DNA of 64,000 nt from Phycisphaerae bacterium (GTDB lineage: Bacteria > Planctomycetota > Phycisphaerae > SM23-33). The DNA lies in the NCBI GenBank assembly GCA_009783465.1, contig WRDM01000003.1:1-64000 (forward strand). The letters are read 5' to 3'. A model generated the notes under the pieces. The model was not told the origin of the DNA and did no database searches. It worked only from the letters and a program-made list of their open reading frames with translations. The position numbers and the translations under genes were made by a program. This document shows, one piece after another, positions 7,387 to 16,274 of the stretch (within the stretch, counting starts at the first letter, position 1; each line of letters begins with the position of its first letter).

Positions 7387-8313
7387 TTACGGAACGATTT
7401 TCACGTCGGCACCGGTCGCCAATAAACGATAGACCGTACGGATGTCGCCGTCGCCGACGCGGATGCAGCCGTGAGAGCGGGCCTTTCCGATGCTCGCCTG
7501 GTCGTTGGTCGAGTGAATGCCGTAGCCCTTGCATTTTTCGGTGGCCGGCGTCGCGCCGTCCAGCCGCATGAAGATGCCGTCCTTGCCGAGCGGATAGCCC
7601 TTTTCACCCCATTTCACGGGGGCGGGATGGGCGGCCTTCATGCTCGAAGGCGGATACCACGTTGCTTTTTCGGCTTTGCCGCCGATGCGGAAATCGCCCT
7701 CGGGCGTGCCGTTGTTTCGCCCGACCGACACGCGGGCGTGATACACCAGCGTTTTTTCGCCGTTTCGGCCTTGGGCGTAAATGTCGAGCGTGCAGTCGCG
7801 TTTGCTGATCTGGGCGCGGAACGGGCCTCGAAGCAGTTTGATCGTGCTGTCGGCGCGGAGGGCGTTGGCGTTCTTCAGGCCGTTGATCTGGACGAGAATG
7901 TCGATCGGGCAGCCGTTTTGCTTGGCCAGGGCGGCGAGCGTGTCTCCGGCGCGGACGGTGTGGGCGTACGCGACAGGGTCGCCGTCGTACCGTTTTGCGG
8001 AGAAAATTGTCGTGGCGTTCAGGGCGGTCAAGGCTTTGCGGGCCTGGGATTTCTGATCGGCGGTGGCGTCGGGGTGAAAGTAGACGAGGTTGAGCATCCG
8101 CCGCGAGGCGAGTTCCTGGCCTGGCGTTTTCTGGAGACGAAGCCCCTCGGCCAGACCTGCCGCGAGGGGATTTTGCGCCGCGGTCGGTGCGGCCGGTTTC
8201 ACGGCGGTCAGCGGTTTGGTCTGAGTTGCCTTATTGGCCTGCGCGTGACTCCCGCCGACGGCCAGTATTCCGAGGACCACGGCGCATACAATTCCCCACA
8301 TGGTGACGTTCAT
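7387..8313 (-). CDS. LysM and L,D-transpeptidase (YkuD) protein 1
   Basis: The product of about 308 aa has an N-terminal membrane/signal segment (MNVTMWGIVCAVVLGILAV). A LysM-like module follows ('HTVRAGDTLAALAKQNG' ... 'INGLKNANALRADSTIKLL'), then a YkuD domain. The catalytic region reads 'GIHSTNDQASIGKARSHGCIRV', matching the conserved H...S-H-G-C-[IV]-R motif with the nucleophile cysteine. Such enzymes cross-link peptidoglycan or attach proteins to it in the periplasm. I chose the ATG at 8313, which has AAAGGA upstream at workable spacing; the ATG at 8322 overlaps that site. A second gene of the same type lies just upstream in the same direction. Confidence 0.85.
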   Translation of the reverse strand: MNVTMWGIVCAVVLGILAVGGSHAQANKATQTKPLTAVKPAAPTAAQNPLAAGLAEGLRLQKTPGQELASRRMLNLVYFHPDATADQKSQARKALTALNATTIFSAKRYDGDPVAYAHTVRAGDTLAALAKQNGCPIDILVQINGLKNANALRADSTIKLLRGPFRAQISKRDCTLDIYAQGRNGEKTLVYHARVSVGRNNGTPEGDFRIGGKAEKATWYPPSSMKAAHPAPVKWGEKGYPLGKDGIFMRLDGATPATEKCKGYGIHSTNDQASIGKARSHGCIRVGDGDIRTVYRLLATGADVKIVP

Positions 8314-8452
8314 ACTCGACATCCTTTTCGAGTTGCGACCTGCCGACGTCCCAGAGCCAGCAGGATCATTGGTACGTAGTAAGCGTGTCCCCAATCCATC
8401 GCGAAACATCCCGCGAACACGACGGGCGCACCTACAGCCTTCAGCCTACAGT

Positions 8453-9667
8453 CTATTTCACAATCCGCACGGTGCTCCATTTTTCGTAGAGGAGCGACCA
8501 GGCGAGGTCAATGTCTTTATCGGCAAGTCGGATACAGCCGGATGACATTTCTTTGCCGATGCTGTCGGGCATATTGGTGGAGTGGATCGCGTAGTCCGTC
8601 AGCGGGCGGGTGGTTTCGTCCGCGCCTGCCAGGCCGATCCACAGGCCTTTGTCGCCCAGCGCGTAGCCGGGCTTGCCGTAGACGATAGGCCCTCGCAGTT
8701 CGCTGGATTCCGTCGGCGTCCAGGTGGGGCGGACGAGTTTGCCGGGCCTGAGCGTGCCCGTCTTGAGGTCGCCGACCTGGAACAGCCCTTCCGGCGTCGA
8801 GCCGCCCTTGCCGGTGCCGACCGCCAGCCGCGTGATCCAGATTTTGTCCAGCCCCTCGCGGTGGAGGTAAATGTCCATCGTGAAATCGCTCTTGCGAATG
8901 ACCGCGTGGAACGGGCCTTTGATGAGTTTGATCCTCGCGCCGGCCCGCAGGGCGTTGGCGGTGCCGAGGTCGTTGATTTTCACGAGAATTTCCGTGGGAA
9001 CGCGAAGGCTTTCACCGCGTTCGATGGCAATCAGCACCTCGCCGCTCTTGACCGGGTAGTGATAGGTGTACGGATCGCCCTCGATGACCTGCCGGGACCA
9101 CAGGGTGGTTTCGACGAGTTGCGTGAGCTGGTCGCGGGCCTTGGCGTCGTCGGTGGCGGCGAGCGCGCCGGACAACACGGCCTGCGAGAGCAGCGCGCGG
9201 GCTTTGAGCAGGTCGTTTTCCGACAGGGCGGCGAGGCCTTTGTCGAAGGCAGCCTTGGCGGACGCGGCGTCGGCGACGGCAGGCGTTCTTTCGGCCTGTG
9301 TGGCTGGCTTGATTGGGTCGGCCTCGGCGAATTCCGTGTCGGCAGGCGGCGGCGATGTCGACGCGATGTCGTTGTCGTCGTCAGCAGTCACATCATCGTC
9401 GGCGGGAGGGATGTCGTCCTCGCCAGGCCTGACGAGGGCCGACTCCACCGTCGCCTCGGCGTCGTGTTGCATCGCCGCGGGCACGTCGAAATCCGTTTCA
9501 TGCGCGGGCGGTTTCACGCCGCCCGTCCCGGCCAGCGTCGGCTGCGGGGTTGGCTGTTCCGGCCCGCCAGCGGTTCGCATCGCCTCCCGCGTCAGCGCGA
9601 TCCAGGTCACGCCCGCCGCCAGAATCACGCACACAAACGCCACAATGATCATCCGTGTTTTGGCCAT
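8453..9667 (-). CDS. L,D-transpeptidase (YkuD) protein 2
   Basis: This 404-aa protein starts with a membrane anchor (residues about 5-25, 'MIIVAFVCVILAAGVTWIAL'). A long acidic, proline-rich linker follows (about 30-120), then a short helical repeat (about 125-180), a LysM-like segment ('YPVKSGEVLIAIERGESLRV') and the YkuD domain. The active-site block is 'AIHSTNMPDSIGKEMSSGCI', where the usual SHGC is SSGC but the cysteine and the distal histidine are kept. It is a tandem relative of the gene just downstream. A likely role is envelope cross-linking. AGGATG at about 6 nt supports the start. Confidence 0.85.
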   Translation of the reverse strand: MAKTRMIIVAFVCVILAAGVTWIALTREAMRTAGGPEQPTPQPTLAGTGGVKPPAHETDFDVPAAMQHDAEATVESALVRPGEDDIPPADDDVTADDDNDIASTSPPPADTEFAEADPIKPATQAERTPAVADAASAKAAFDKGLAALSENDLLKARALLSQAVLSGALAATDDAKARDQLTQLVETTLWSRQVIEGDPYTYHYPVKSGEVLIAIERGESLRVPTEILVKINDLGTANALRAGARIKLIKGPFHAVIRKSDFTMDIYLHREGLDKIWITRLAVGTGKGGSTPEGLFQVGDLKTGTLRPGKLVRPTWTPTESSELRGPIVYGKPGYALGDKGLWIGLAGADETTRPLTDYAIHSTNMPDSIGKEMSSGCIRLADKDIDLAWSLLYEKWSTVRIVK

Positions 9668-9685
9668 GAGTTCATCCTAAACCGT

Positions 9686-9822
9686 AGCACGGGCGTCCCG
9701 CCCGTGAGTCGCATGGGCGTCTCGCCCATGCAAATCCACATGACAAACCAAACGTTCGCGTTCCAATACCAGCCACGGGCGAGACGCCCGTGGGACGCAT
9801 GGGCAGGATGCCCATGCTACGG
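9686..9822. repeat. palindromic repeat family D, intergenic copy
   Basis: The outer arms are CCGTAGCA/TGCTACGG-like, with inner 'ACGGGCGTCCCGCCCGTG' and 'CATGGGCGTCTCGCCCATG' units. The element separates the upstream end of the second L,D-transpeptidase gene from the 3' end of the cyclo-ligase gene and slightly overlaps the latter. Confidence 0.75.
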
Positions 9823-10380
9823 TCCAAACCGCAACGTCTCCGTATCCGTCACGAGTATATCAAGCCGGGCGTCGTGGTCAAACATTGGCACGGTTTCGAT
9901 GATCTGCTGATGAAACGCCAGGCCGACCGTGACGGCGTGTCCGCCAAGCCGCTCGATGAAGCGGTCGTAGAATCCCGCGCCGCGTCCGAGCCTCCCGCCG
10001 GCGCGGTCGAACGCCAGTCCCGGCACGATGACGAAGTCGACCTGCCCCGCGTCGTACGGCTCGGTGCAGGGCTCAGGGATGTCGTAGTAGCTGGGCGTCA
10101 TCTCGTCGTCGAAAGAGAAGGCAGGGCAGGCGTCCATCGCACGGTCACTTATGCGGCAGCGGGGCAGGAGGACGACTTTCCCGTCGGCCCAGGCGGCGGC
10201 GGCGACGGCGGTCGTGTCGATCTCCTCGGGCATGGGCAGATACAAAAACACGCTCCGGGCCCGCTGAAACTCCGGCAACGCCACAACGGCCGCCGCCGCC
10301 GCCGCCGCCTGCAAGGCCGCCTGCTCGGACGAAATCCGCAACAAAACCTCCCGCGCGTGTTGACGAAATTTTTTCTTCAT
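9817..10380 (-). CDS. 5-formyltetrahydrofolate cyclo-ligase
   Basis: The enzyme converts 5-formyl-THF to 5,10-methenyl-THF with ATP and so returns stored folate to the C1 pool. The 187-aa product shows the N-terminal 'RQHAREVLLRIS' helix. It also has 'VFLYLPMPEEIDT' and the diagnostic 'GGRLGRGAGFYDRFI' (G.RLG.G.GYYDR) near residue 130-145. After that comes a 'GLAFHQQIIETVP' strand with the usual final 'D.lvTdt'. The start at 10380 is the only in-frame ATG that matches the family length. A divergent HAD gene begins 97 nt away. Confidence 0.92.
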   Translation of the reverse strand: MKKKFRQHAREVLLRISSEQAALQAAAAAAAVVALPEFQRARSVFLYLPMPEEIDTTAVAAAAWADGKVVLLPRCRISDRAMDACPAFSFDDEMTPSYYDIPEPCTEPYDAGQVDFVIVPGLAFDRAGGRLGRGAGFYDRFIERLGGHAVTVGLAFHQQIIETVPMFDHDARLDILVTDTETLRFGP

Positions 10381-10440
10381 CAACGGTGTACTTACAAGAA
10401 TCGGCCGTGAATGTCCAGACGAAATGGCGCGTTCGTTCGT

Positions 10441-10469
10441 TTGACAACGCCCGCCCGTGGCCGTACGCT
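10441..10469 (+). promoter_or_regulatory. sigma-70-type promoter, leaderless HAD gene
   Basis: TTGACA at 10441, a 17-nt spacer and TACGCT at 10464. The ATG at 10477 follows 7 nt later, so the predicted transcription start falls on the start codon. Confidence 0.6.
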
Positions 10470-10476
10470 TTCTGGC

Positions 10477-11148
10477 ATGAGTACCACGAAAAATTCCTCG
10501 CGGTTTGACGGCGTGATTTTTGACATGGACGGCGTGTTGTGCGACAGCGAGCCGTTTATTTGTGAGGCGGCGATGACGATGTTTCGCGAGCGTCACGGGC
10601 TGGCGGTCGCGGCGGCGGATTTTGTGCCCTTTGTCGGCGCGGGCGAGAATCGTTACCTCGGCGGCGTGGCGGAGAAATACGGCGTGACGCTGGATCTCGA
10701 GAGCGACAAGGCCCGCACGTACGCGATTTACCTGGAGATCATTCGCGGGCGGCTGGGGCCTTTGGAGGGCGTGCGGGAGTTCATTGCCAATTGCCGCCGG
10801 CGCGGACTGAAGCTGGCGGTGGCGTCGAGCGCCGACCGCGCGAAGGTGGATGGCAACCTGCGAGAGATCGGCCTGCCGTGGGCGACGTTCGATGCCGTGG
10901 TCAACGGGCTGGACGTGGTTCACAAAAAGCCCGCCCCGGAGATTTTTCTGCTGGCGGCGTCGAAATTGTCGTTGCCGCCGGCGCGATGCGTCGTCGTCGA
11001 AGACGCCCCCAACGGCGTGCAGGCCGCCAAAGCCGCCGGGGCCGCCTGCCTGGGTTTAACCACCAGTTTCTCCGCCGACGCCCTCCGCGACTGCGGCGCC
11101 GACTGGATCGCGCCAAACCTCGCCCACGTGCCGGCGCTATTCGGCTGA
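10477..11148 (+). CDS. HAD-superfamily phosphatase (beta-phosphoglucomutase-like)
   Basis: This 223-aa protein has all HAD motifs: motif I 'VIFDMDGVLCDSEP' at about residues 11-24 (two aspartates), motif II 'KLAVASSADRAKV' near 110, a lysine in 'HKKPAPEIFLLAA', and motif IV 'CVVVEDAPNGVQAAKAAG'. The cap is the small helical type that follows 'CDSEPF', as in beta-phosphoglucomutase and related sugar-phosphate phosphatases. The substrate cannot be set from sequence. The last 12 bases overlap the 3' end of the convergent PEP-CTERM gene. Confidence 0.85.
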   Translation: MSTTKNSSRFDGVIFDMDGVLCDSEPFICEAAMTMFRERHGLAVAAADFVPFVGAGENRYLGGVAEKYGVTLDLESDKARTYAIYLEIIRGRLGPLEGVREFIANCRRRGLKLAVASSADRAKVDGNLREIGLPWATFDAVVNGLDVVHKKPAPEIFLLAASKLSLPPARCVVVEDAPNGVQAAKAAGAACLGLTTSFSADALRDCGADWIAPNLAHVPALFG

Positions 11149-12129
11149 CGTTCGTCGTCGCCGCAGCATCACCGCCATGCCGCCCAGGGCCAACAGCGTC
11201 AGTGCCGCCGGTTCGGGCACGGGGTAGGAGAGAGTGAGCGTCCATGGGCCGTGATTGACCGTGTTGTAGGTGAGCGTTTTTGTCCAGCCGGGCTGGATGG
11301 TTTCGGGCACGACGAACGTCGCGCCGCCATACCAGTTGCCCGCGGGCAGCGTGGACCAGCTCACGGCGTATTCGCCCGGCACGACGCCGGTGACGCCCGC
11401 GACGCCCTTGTCAGGCCCGCCGCCCTGGGGCCCGTCGCCGGCCCACCACAGCAGGTCGTCGGGCACGTTTTGACCTGCCCATTTGTATTCGATTGGGTAG
11501 GTGTTGGTGAATCGCAGCGCGCCGTCGACGACGGCCAAACCCATCGGGCCGGGGTCAGTCACCGCCACCGTGCCGTCGGTGGCGACGGTGAACAGGCCGG
11601 TGCGTCCGCCGGGGGTGGTGACGGCGTACGCGCCCGAAAGCGTCGCCGGCAGATTGTACGTGAATTGATGCCCGCTCGCGCCCGCCTGCCAATTGACGTT
11701 GTTGATCCACATCCCGCTGTCGTACCCCGTCGTGTCGAGCGTCACCGGATGCGTGTTGAACGTGACCGTCGAGCCGGCGACGGTGAACGCGTCGGGAAAC
11801 GGCGTGACGATCGCGCCGTCGTCGTGCACGGTGAACAGGCCCACCCACGCGCCAGGCCAGACGCCGGGCCCCACGCCGGGCCATTGAATGTACACGTCGA
11901 CATGGCTGCCGACGGGCACGTCGACGGTCTGCGCGTCGCGCGTCTCCCACAGCCAGACGCCAGGAATCGAGCTGACGGCGTACCATGTGCTGTCGCCGCT
12001 GTCAGGCCCGACGATGAACAGCCCCGGATCAATCGTGACCGGCACCGCCCGTGCAGCCCCAACCGACCACAACGCGACAACGAACGCAACGACCAACGCG
12101 GCAACGAACGGCACTCTGACGATATTCAT
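11137..12129 (-). CDS. PEP-CTERM sorting-domain protein
   Basis: The N-terminus (330 aa in total) is a signal peptide (VPFVAALVVAFVVALWSV, then ARA|V). The body is a beta-rich, glycine/tryptophan-rich exported domain without a known fold. The C-terminus is a PEP-CTERM tripartite tail: VPEP at about residue 303, a hydrophobic helix (ALTLLALGGMAVML) and RRRR. This tail directs exosortase-linked processing at the cell envelope, often with exopolysaccharide production. No exosortase gene is in the window. GGAGA at 6 nt supports the start at 12129. Confidence 0.85.
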   Translation of the reverse strand: MNIVRVPFVAALVVAFVVALWSVGAARAVPVTIDPGLFIVGPDSGDSTWYAVSSIPGVWLWETRDAQTVDVPVGSHVDVYIQWPGVGPGVWPGAWVGLFTVHDDGAIVTPFPDAFTVAGSTVTFNTHPVTLDTTGYDSGMWINNVNWQAGASGHQFTYNLPATLSGAYAVTTPGGRTGLFTVATDGTVAVTDPGPMGLAVVDGALRFTNTYPIEYKWAGQNVPDDLLWWAGDGPQGGGPDKGVAGVTGVVPGEYAVSWSTLPAGNWYGGATFVVPETIQPGWTKTLTYNTVNHGPWTLTLSYPVPEPAALTLLALGGMAVMLRRRRTSAE

Positions 12130-12307
12130 GACATTCTCCGAATGGGCATAACTCGCATAGGGCAAGCGTAGCGCCCTCGGAGACGCGGTAAGGGGAAATC
12201 TCTACTTTCTTTTGCCGCCGCGACGGCAACGGTTCATTTTTGGTGTGATGCGCTTTCGGATCCGTCGTTTTGCCCGAAACCGCGAAGTCCTCGTCACTCG
12301 TCACTCA
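12130..12307. other. short intergenic region, no gene seen
   Basis: The 178 bases upstream of the PEP-CTERM gene contain its GGAGA ribosome-binding site and no open frame of note. 'TCGTCACTCGTCACTCATTAC' lies next to the stop of the neighbouring gene. Confidence 0.4.
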
Positions 12308-13111
12308 TTACTGCCGCTTGGCCGGCTGGGTTGTGGCGGATTTCCGTTTGGCGGCCTCGCGGGCGGCGGACTCGGCCTCTTCGGTCAGGAATTTCCAGGA
12401 CCGTTCGAGATCGTCCTTGTGGATCGGATAGAGTTCCCCCAGGTCGTCAAAAATGATTTTCGCCTCGTCGGGCTTGCCCAGTTGGAGCAGGGTGACTTTG
12501 GCGATGTGCTGCTGGGCCAAAAAATACTCGCTGCCCGTGTCGCGTCTTTTGTCGTCGGGGTCGGTGATAGGCAGGCCGTCGGGCATGGGAACTTTTTTGA
12601 ACCACGCGATGGCCTCGGCCGGCTTTTTCGCGTGCTGGGCGTAATGCAACCCGATCGTGATGGCGGTTTGCTGCCCGTCCGGCGTGCGTTGGTACATGTG
12701 CGCGACATCCTTGAGCATCTCCAGGGATTTGTCCGGCTGCCCAAGATCATTGTAAAATCCCGCCATTCGAGTGGCGGCATAGGCGGCCATCTTCGAGCCG
12801 GGATATCGGTCCAGCACCGTCTGGTAAGCAGCCAGCACATTCGCCGCCTCCTGGTTGGCGTCGTCGGAGGCGGGTTTCGTCGTGGCCGAGTCCTTGGGGT
12901 AGCGTTTCCTGAAATCCTCCCATGCGAGGTCCGCGTCCTCCACCCTCTGCATCAAGGCCGCGTGTTCTTCACTCGACAGGTTGAGGAACGTGTACCCCTC
13001 CCACGGCAGCTTCGCCGGCTGGGTCTCCTGCGCCGCCGCCGGACAAACCGTCGCCACGACGACCGCAACGCAAAGCCATCGCCACACAGCCATCTCCATA
13101 GCGGTAATCAT
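12308..13111 (-). CDS. secreted TPR-like protein
   Basis: The product has 267 aa. Its signal peptide runs to about residue 27 (LCVAVVVATVCPAAA|QE). The mature part is helical with TPR-style pairs, such as 'VLAAYQTVLDRYPGSKMAAY', 'RMAGFYNDLGQPDKSLEML' and 'VTLLQLGKPDEAKIIFDDL'. Such proteins act as scaffolds in the envelope. The last 30 residues are basic and low in complexity. AAGGAA before the ATG at 13111 supports the start, although ATGs 4 and 6 codons later are possible. Partners are not evident. Confidence 0.7.
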   Translation of the reverse strand: MITAMEMAVWRWLCVAVVVATVCPAAAQETQPAKLPWEGYTFLNLSSEEHAALMQRVEDADLAWEDFRKRYPKDSATTKPASDDANQEAANVLAAYQTVLDRYPGSKMAAYAATRMAGFYNDLGQPDKSLEMLKDVAHMYQRTPDGQQTAITIGLHYAQHAKKPAEAIAWFKKVPMPDGLPITDPDDKRRDTGSEYFLAQQHIAKVTLLQLGKPDEAKIIFDDLGELYPIHKDDLERSWKFLTEEAESAAREAAKRKSATTQPAKRQ

Positions 13112-13149
13112 CGCCGTTCCTTTTCTGTTCTGAGTTCAGGTGCTTTTCC

Positions 13150-13231
13150 GAACTCTTTCCTCGTGCCTGACGCCACTGGCCGAGGACGCACCATCGCGTG
13201 AAGACGGCCTCGAACGACTCGCACGTTCCCC
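13150..13231. repeat. partial copy of repeat family C inner core
   Basis: The segment from 'CGTGCCTGACGCCACTGGCC' to 'CTCGCACGTTCCCC' matches the left inner arm found in the composite palindromes at 26735, 38813 and 43818, but the right arm is missing. Confidence 0.65.
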
Positions 13232-13238
13232 AAACGCC

Positions 13239-13282
13239 AAAACGGCGCCCCCCGTGCTTTGACGCGTGGCGACGCCGTTTTT
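13239..13282 (-). terminator. possible terminator after the ftsH operon
   Basis: AAAACGGCG at 13239 pairs with CGCCGTTTT at 13273. It lies just after the 3' end of the last gene in the minus-strand ftsH group, and T-runs sit on both strands, so it could work bidirectionally. The loop is long (about 25 nt), which weakens the call. Confidence 0.4.
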
Positions 13283-13330
13283 ATTCGGAATTTTCTTCTT
13301 TTTGTTTGTCGATTGGTTTCGCGATTACGA

Positions 13331-13546
13331 TTACGTTTTGTCCTGCCCTTCGAGGTCGCGCAGGTCGGGGGCTTCGTCTGGCAGGGGCGGCAGGTCGTCG
13401 GGCATGACGCGGACGATTTGCCCGTCGCGCCACAGGATCAGCGGCTGACCGTGCTGCCGGGCGATCTCAGCCGCCCGCCGTGCGGCGCGAATGATCGCCC
13501 GCCGGCTGCCTTTCATGGCGGGGTATTTTTCGTACAGATCCGTCAT
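13331..13546 (-). CDS. small partner of zeta-toxin-like gene
   Basis: The 71-aa product has a helical basic N-terminal half and the motif 'HGQPLILWRDGQIVRVMPDDL' in the middle (residues about 31-51). Small proteins with 'G.pi..WRDG.vv.i.p' are often found next to zeta-like ATPases in cyanobacteria and planctomycetes. The ATG overlaps the stop of the upstream ATPase gene (ATGA), so translation is coupled. It may be the antitoxin-like partner. The function is inferred from position and motif only. Confidence 0.65.
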   Translation of the reverse strand: MTDLYEKYPAMKGSRRAIIRAARRAAEIARQHGQPLILWRDGQIVRVMPDDLPPLPDEAPDLRDLEGQDKT

Positions 13547-14082
13547 GGATTTGCTCCTTCACTAATGACGACAGGCGGACATTGGCAGGCATCGTAAATT
13601 TGCCAACTATCCACGGCGGCGCGGTAGTATCGGTGAAAGTTTTCCAGCCCGCGGTCAAAGCGGCGGCGGATGTCCGGTTCGGGGATGTTGTGTCCGCCCT
13701 GGGTGACGCGCTGGCGGACTCGCGCCACGGCCAGGTCGGCGGAAGGCAGTTGGAGGAACGTCAGTTCTACGTTGTAGCCAACCGATTTCCATTCGTGAAT
13801 CATCCGCAGATATGCCCGGCCCGCCAGGGTTGTTTCCACGGCGAAGTCTTCTCGCCGGGCCACCCGGTGGCGGACGTGTTCGAGCATCAGTCGCGACGCT
13901 TCGACGGCCATCGCTTCGGGGCGGAACGGCGACAGTCCTTCCGCGATGAGGTCGGCGTTGATGAACGCGGGGCAGTTTCCCTCGGCCGGCAGAAACTCGC
14001 AGGCGAACGTCGTTTTGCCCGCGCCGTTTGGGCCTGCCACAATCAAGGCCCGCGGCGCGGCGATTGGCGGCGAAGGGTTCAT
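13543..14082 (-). CDS. zeta-toxin-like P-loop ATPase
   Basis: The 179-aa product has the Walker A 'AGPNGAGKTTFACEFLP' at residues about 16-32. It is followed by 'INADLIAEGLSPF' (substrate-site aspartate) and 'DFAVETTLAGRAYL', the set seen in zeta-toxin/UDP-GlcNAc-kinase-like proteins. The C-terminal part has an arginine-rich 'VARVRQRVTQGGHNIPEPDI' lid. True zeta toxins phosphorylate UDP-N-acetylglucosamine; this short form may have another target. It starts 5 nt after the ftsH stop and overlaps the next gene by 4 nt. Confidence 0.75.
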   Translation of the reverse strand: MNPSPPIAAPRALIVAGPNGAGKTTFACEFLPAEGNCPAFINADLIAEGLSPFRPEAMAVEASRLMLEHVRHRVARREDFAVETTLAGRAYLRMIHEWKSVGYNVELTFLQLPSADLAVARVRQRVTQGGHNIPEPDIRRRFDRGLENFHRYYRAAVDSWQIYDACQCPPVVISEGANP

Positions 14083-14087
14083 GGCGT

Positions 14088-16103
14088 TCAATCCAGTTCC
14101 GGCAATTTGATTTCGTCGTCGGGCGGTTCGGGTTTCTCTTCCTTCGGCGGATCCGTCGCGGGTTTGCCGGTCGGGCGCGGTTGGTCGAGCAGGTCGCCGA
14201 CGGTTGGGCGGTCCAGGCCTCGGCCGTCGAGAATGCGGTTGACGTCTTCCACCGAGAGCGTTTCGTACTTCATCAGCGCCTCGGCGAGGGCCCGGAGTTT
14301 GTCGCGATGCTCGATGAGCATTTGTTCGGTTTCGCGATAGGCCTGGTCGACGATGTCCTTCATTTCCTGGTCGATGATCTCGGCGGTGCGGTCGGAATAG
14401 TCTTTGGCGCCGACGTCCATCATCATGCGGCGTTCGTCGGCGCTGTAGCGGAGGGTGCCGAGTTTGTCGCTCATGCCCCAATCCATCACCATGCGTCGGG
14501 CGATTTCGGTCACGTGGGCGATGTCGCTGCTGGCGCCGCTGGAGATGTCGTCGCAAAAGATTTTTTCCGCCAGCCGGCCTCCCAATGCGACGCGGAGCAT
14601 GGCCAGGCAGTAGCCTCGCGTGTAGAGGTAACGGTCTTTTTCGGGCAGGCTGAAGGTCGCGCCGCCCATTTGCCCTCGCGGGATGATGGAGACTTTGTGG
14701 AGCGGGTCGGCGCCTTTGGTCATCACCTGCACCAGCGCGTGGCCGGCTTCGTGATAGGCGGTGGTGGTTTTTTCCTGTTCGTCGACGACGCGGCTTTTTC
14801 GTGCTCGGCCCCAGCGGACTTTATCGCGGGCTTCTTCGAGATCGGGCATTTCGACGTATTCTTTGTTGCCCATGGTGGCGGCGATGGCGGCTTCGTTGAC
14901 CAGGGCGGCCAGGTCCGCGCCGCTGAACATCGGCGTGCCTCGGGCCAGCCGGGTGACGTCGACGTCGGGGCTGACTTTGATTTTTTCCAGGTAAATTTTG
15001 AGGATTTGCATACGCCCTTCGACGTCGGGCAGGGGCACGTCGATTTGCCGGTCGAACCGGCCCGGGCGTGTCAGCGCCGGGTCGAGGATGTCCGAGCGGT
15101 TGGTGGCGGCGATGACGATGATCTGGTCGCTGCTGTCGAAGCCGTCCATTTCGACGAGGATGGCGTTGAGCGTCTGCTCGCGCTCGTCGTGCCCGCCGCC
15201 GTTGAAGCCCATGCCGCGGCGACGCCCCACCGCGTCGATTTCATCCAGGAAGATGATGCACGGTGAGGATTCCTTGGCCTGCTTGAACAGATCGCGCACG
15301 CGGCTGGCGCCGACGCCCACGAACATTTCCACGAAATCGCTGCCGCTGATGCTGAAGAACGGCACCTCCGCCTCGCCGGCGATCGCTTTGGCCAGCAGCG
15401 TTTTGCCGCAACCGGGTTCGCCGCACAGCAGCACGCCGCGCGGAATGCGCCCGCCGAGCCGCTGGAATTTCTTCGGGTTTTTCAGAAACTCGACAATCTC
15501 GCCGACTTCGTCCTTGGCTTCCTGAATGCCCGCGACGTCCGCGAACGTGATCTTGCTGAGTTCCTTGGTGGCCATGCGATGGCGACTGCGGCCGAAGTTG
15601 CCGAGGAATCCGCCGCCCCCGCCGCCGGCGCCGATCCGACGGAACAGCAGGAACCACGCCAGCATGAGCAAGCCCACAAAGATCAGCGTCTGGATCAGCA
15701 CGTCGCCGATCCAACTGGACTGCTCGTAGAACACTTTCACGTCGGGGCTGGACGCCCGCAACGCGCCCCGCAGCCGGGTGTCGAAATCCTTGTCGCGATT
15801 GGCCACCGGATAGCTGACGGTGAACTTGTCGCTCTCCTTGGCGGTCATGCCGGTTCTGTCGCGGTTTTGGCCGTCGATTTCGTTGTCGCGGACTCGCAGC
15901 TCGCCCGTGAGGTTGCCGTTCTCAACGTACTGCCAGAACGCCGTCACGTCGATCGTACGGCGATCGCCGGGCTTGCCGAAATACCCCAGCACAATCAGCA
16001 CCACCGCGATCAGCACGATCCAGCCGAGATAGGACCGGAAGCGGTTAGGCATCGGCGGCGGCATGGACCCGCGATCGGGCTTTTCTGGCGTTTGATTACT
16101 CAT
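14088..16103 (-). CDS. ftsH: ATP-dependent zinc metalloprotease FtsH
   Basis: FtsH is a membrane-bound hexameric AAA+ protease that degrades unassembled membrane proteins and regulators. Of its 671 aa, residues about 24-42 and 133-153 are membrane segments around a periplasmic domain. Walker A GEPGCGKT is at 228, Walker B IIFLDEID at 283, and the second region of homology contains '[20 protein letters not shown]'. The zinc motif HEAGH is at 451. The C-terminal tail is proline- and acid-rich. Glycine-rich residues follow the second membrane segment, as is common. It heads a transcription unit with the two zeta-like genes. Confidence 0.97.
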   Translation of the reverse strand: MSNQTPEKPDRGSMPPPMPNRFRSYLGWIVLIAVVLIVLGYFGKPGDRRTIDVTAFWQYVENGNLTGELRVRDNEIDGQNRDRTGMTAKESDKFTVSYPVANRDKDFDTRLRGALRASSPDVKVFYEQSSWIGDVLIQTLIFVGLLMLAWFLLFRRIGAGGGGGGFLGNFGRSRHRMATKELSKITFADVAGIQEAKDEVGEIVEFLKNPKKFQRLGGRIPRGVLLCGEPGCGKTLLAKAIAGEAEVPFFSISGSDFVEMFVGVGASRVRDLFKQAKESSPCIIFLDEIDAVGRRRGMGFNGGGHDEREQTLNAILVEMDGFDSSDQIIVIAATNRSDILDPALTRPGRFDRQIDVPLPDVEGRMQILKIYLEKIKVSPDVDVTRLARGTPMFSGADLAALVNEAAIAATMGNKEYVEMPDLEEARDKVRWGRARKSRVVDEQEKTTTAYHEAGHALVQVMTKGADPLHKVSIIPRGQMGGATFSLPEKDRYLYTRGYCLAMLRVALGGRLAEKIFCDDISSGASSDIAHVTEIARRMVMDWGMSDKLGTLRYSADERRMMMDVGAKDYSDRTAEIIDQEMKDIVDQAYRETEQMLIEHRDKLRALAEALMKYETLSVEDVNRILDGRGLDRPTVGDLLDQPRPTGKPATDPPKEEKPEPPDDEIKLPELD

Positions 16104-16174
16104 GTCTACCTATCATCTTATTCAATTATCGGCTGGCGAGGCGGAAAATCGCGGCAAAAACATGCCACTGGCAA

Positions 16175-16213
16175 GTTAACTGGTTGACTAGTTAACTAGT
16201 TAACCAGTTAACT
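16175..16213. repeat. TTAACTAG-type tandem repeats upstream of ftsH
   Basis: Units of the form AGTTAACTAG/GGTTAACCAG follow each other for about 40 bases. Each unit is itself palindromic (GTTAAC). Similar tracts lie at 50993-51096 and 55048-55102. Confidence 0.8.
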
Positions 16214-16274
16214 AAGACGATTCCCTCGAACATCCGATTTTTCTTCACCAACGCGCCACGCAGTCTGAGCGCAA

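Noticed and set aside
10381-10923. Longer start for the 5-formyl-THF cyclo-ligase
   Set aside because: The extension runs antisense through the HAD gene and adds about 180 residues absent from the family.
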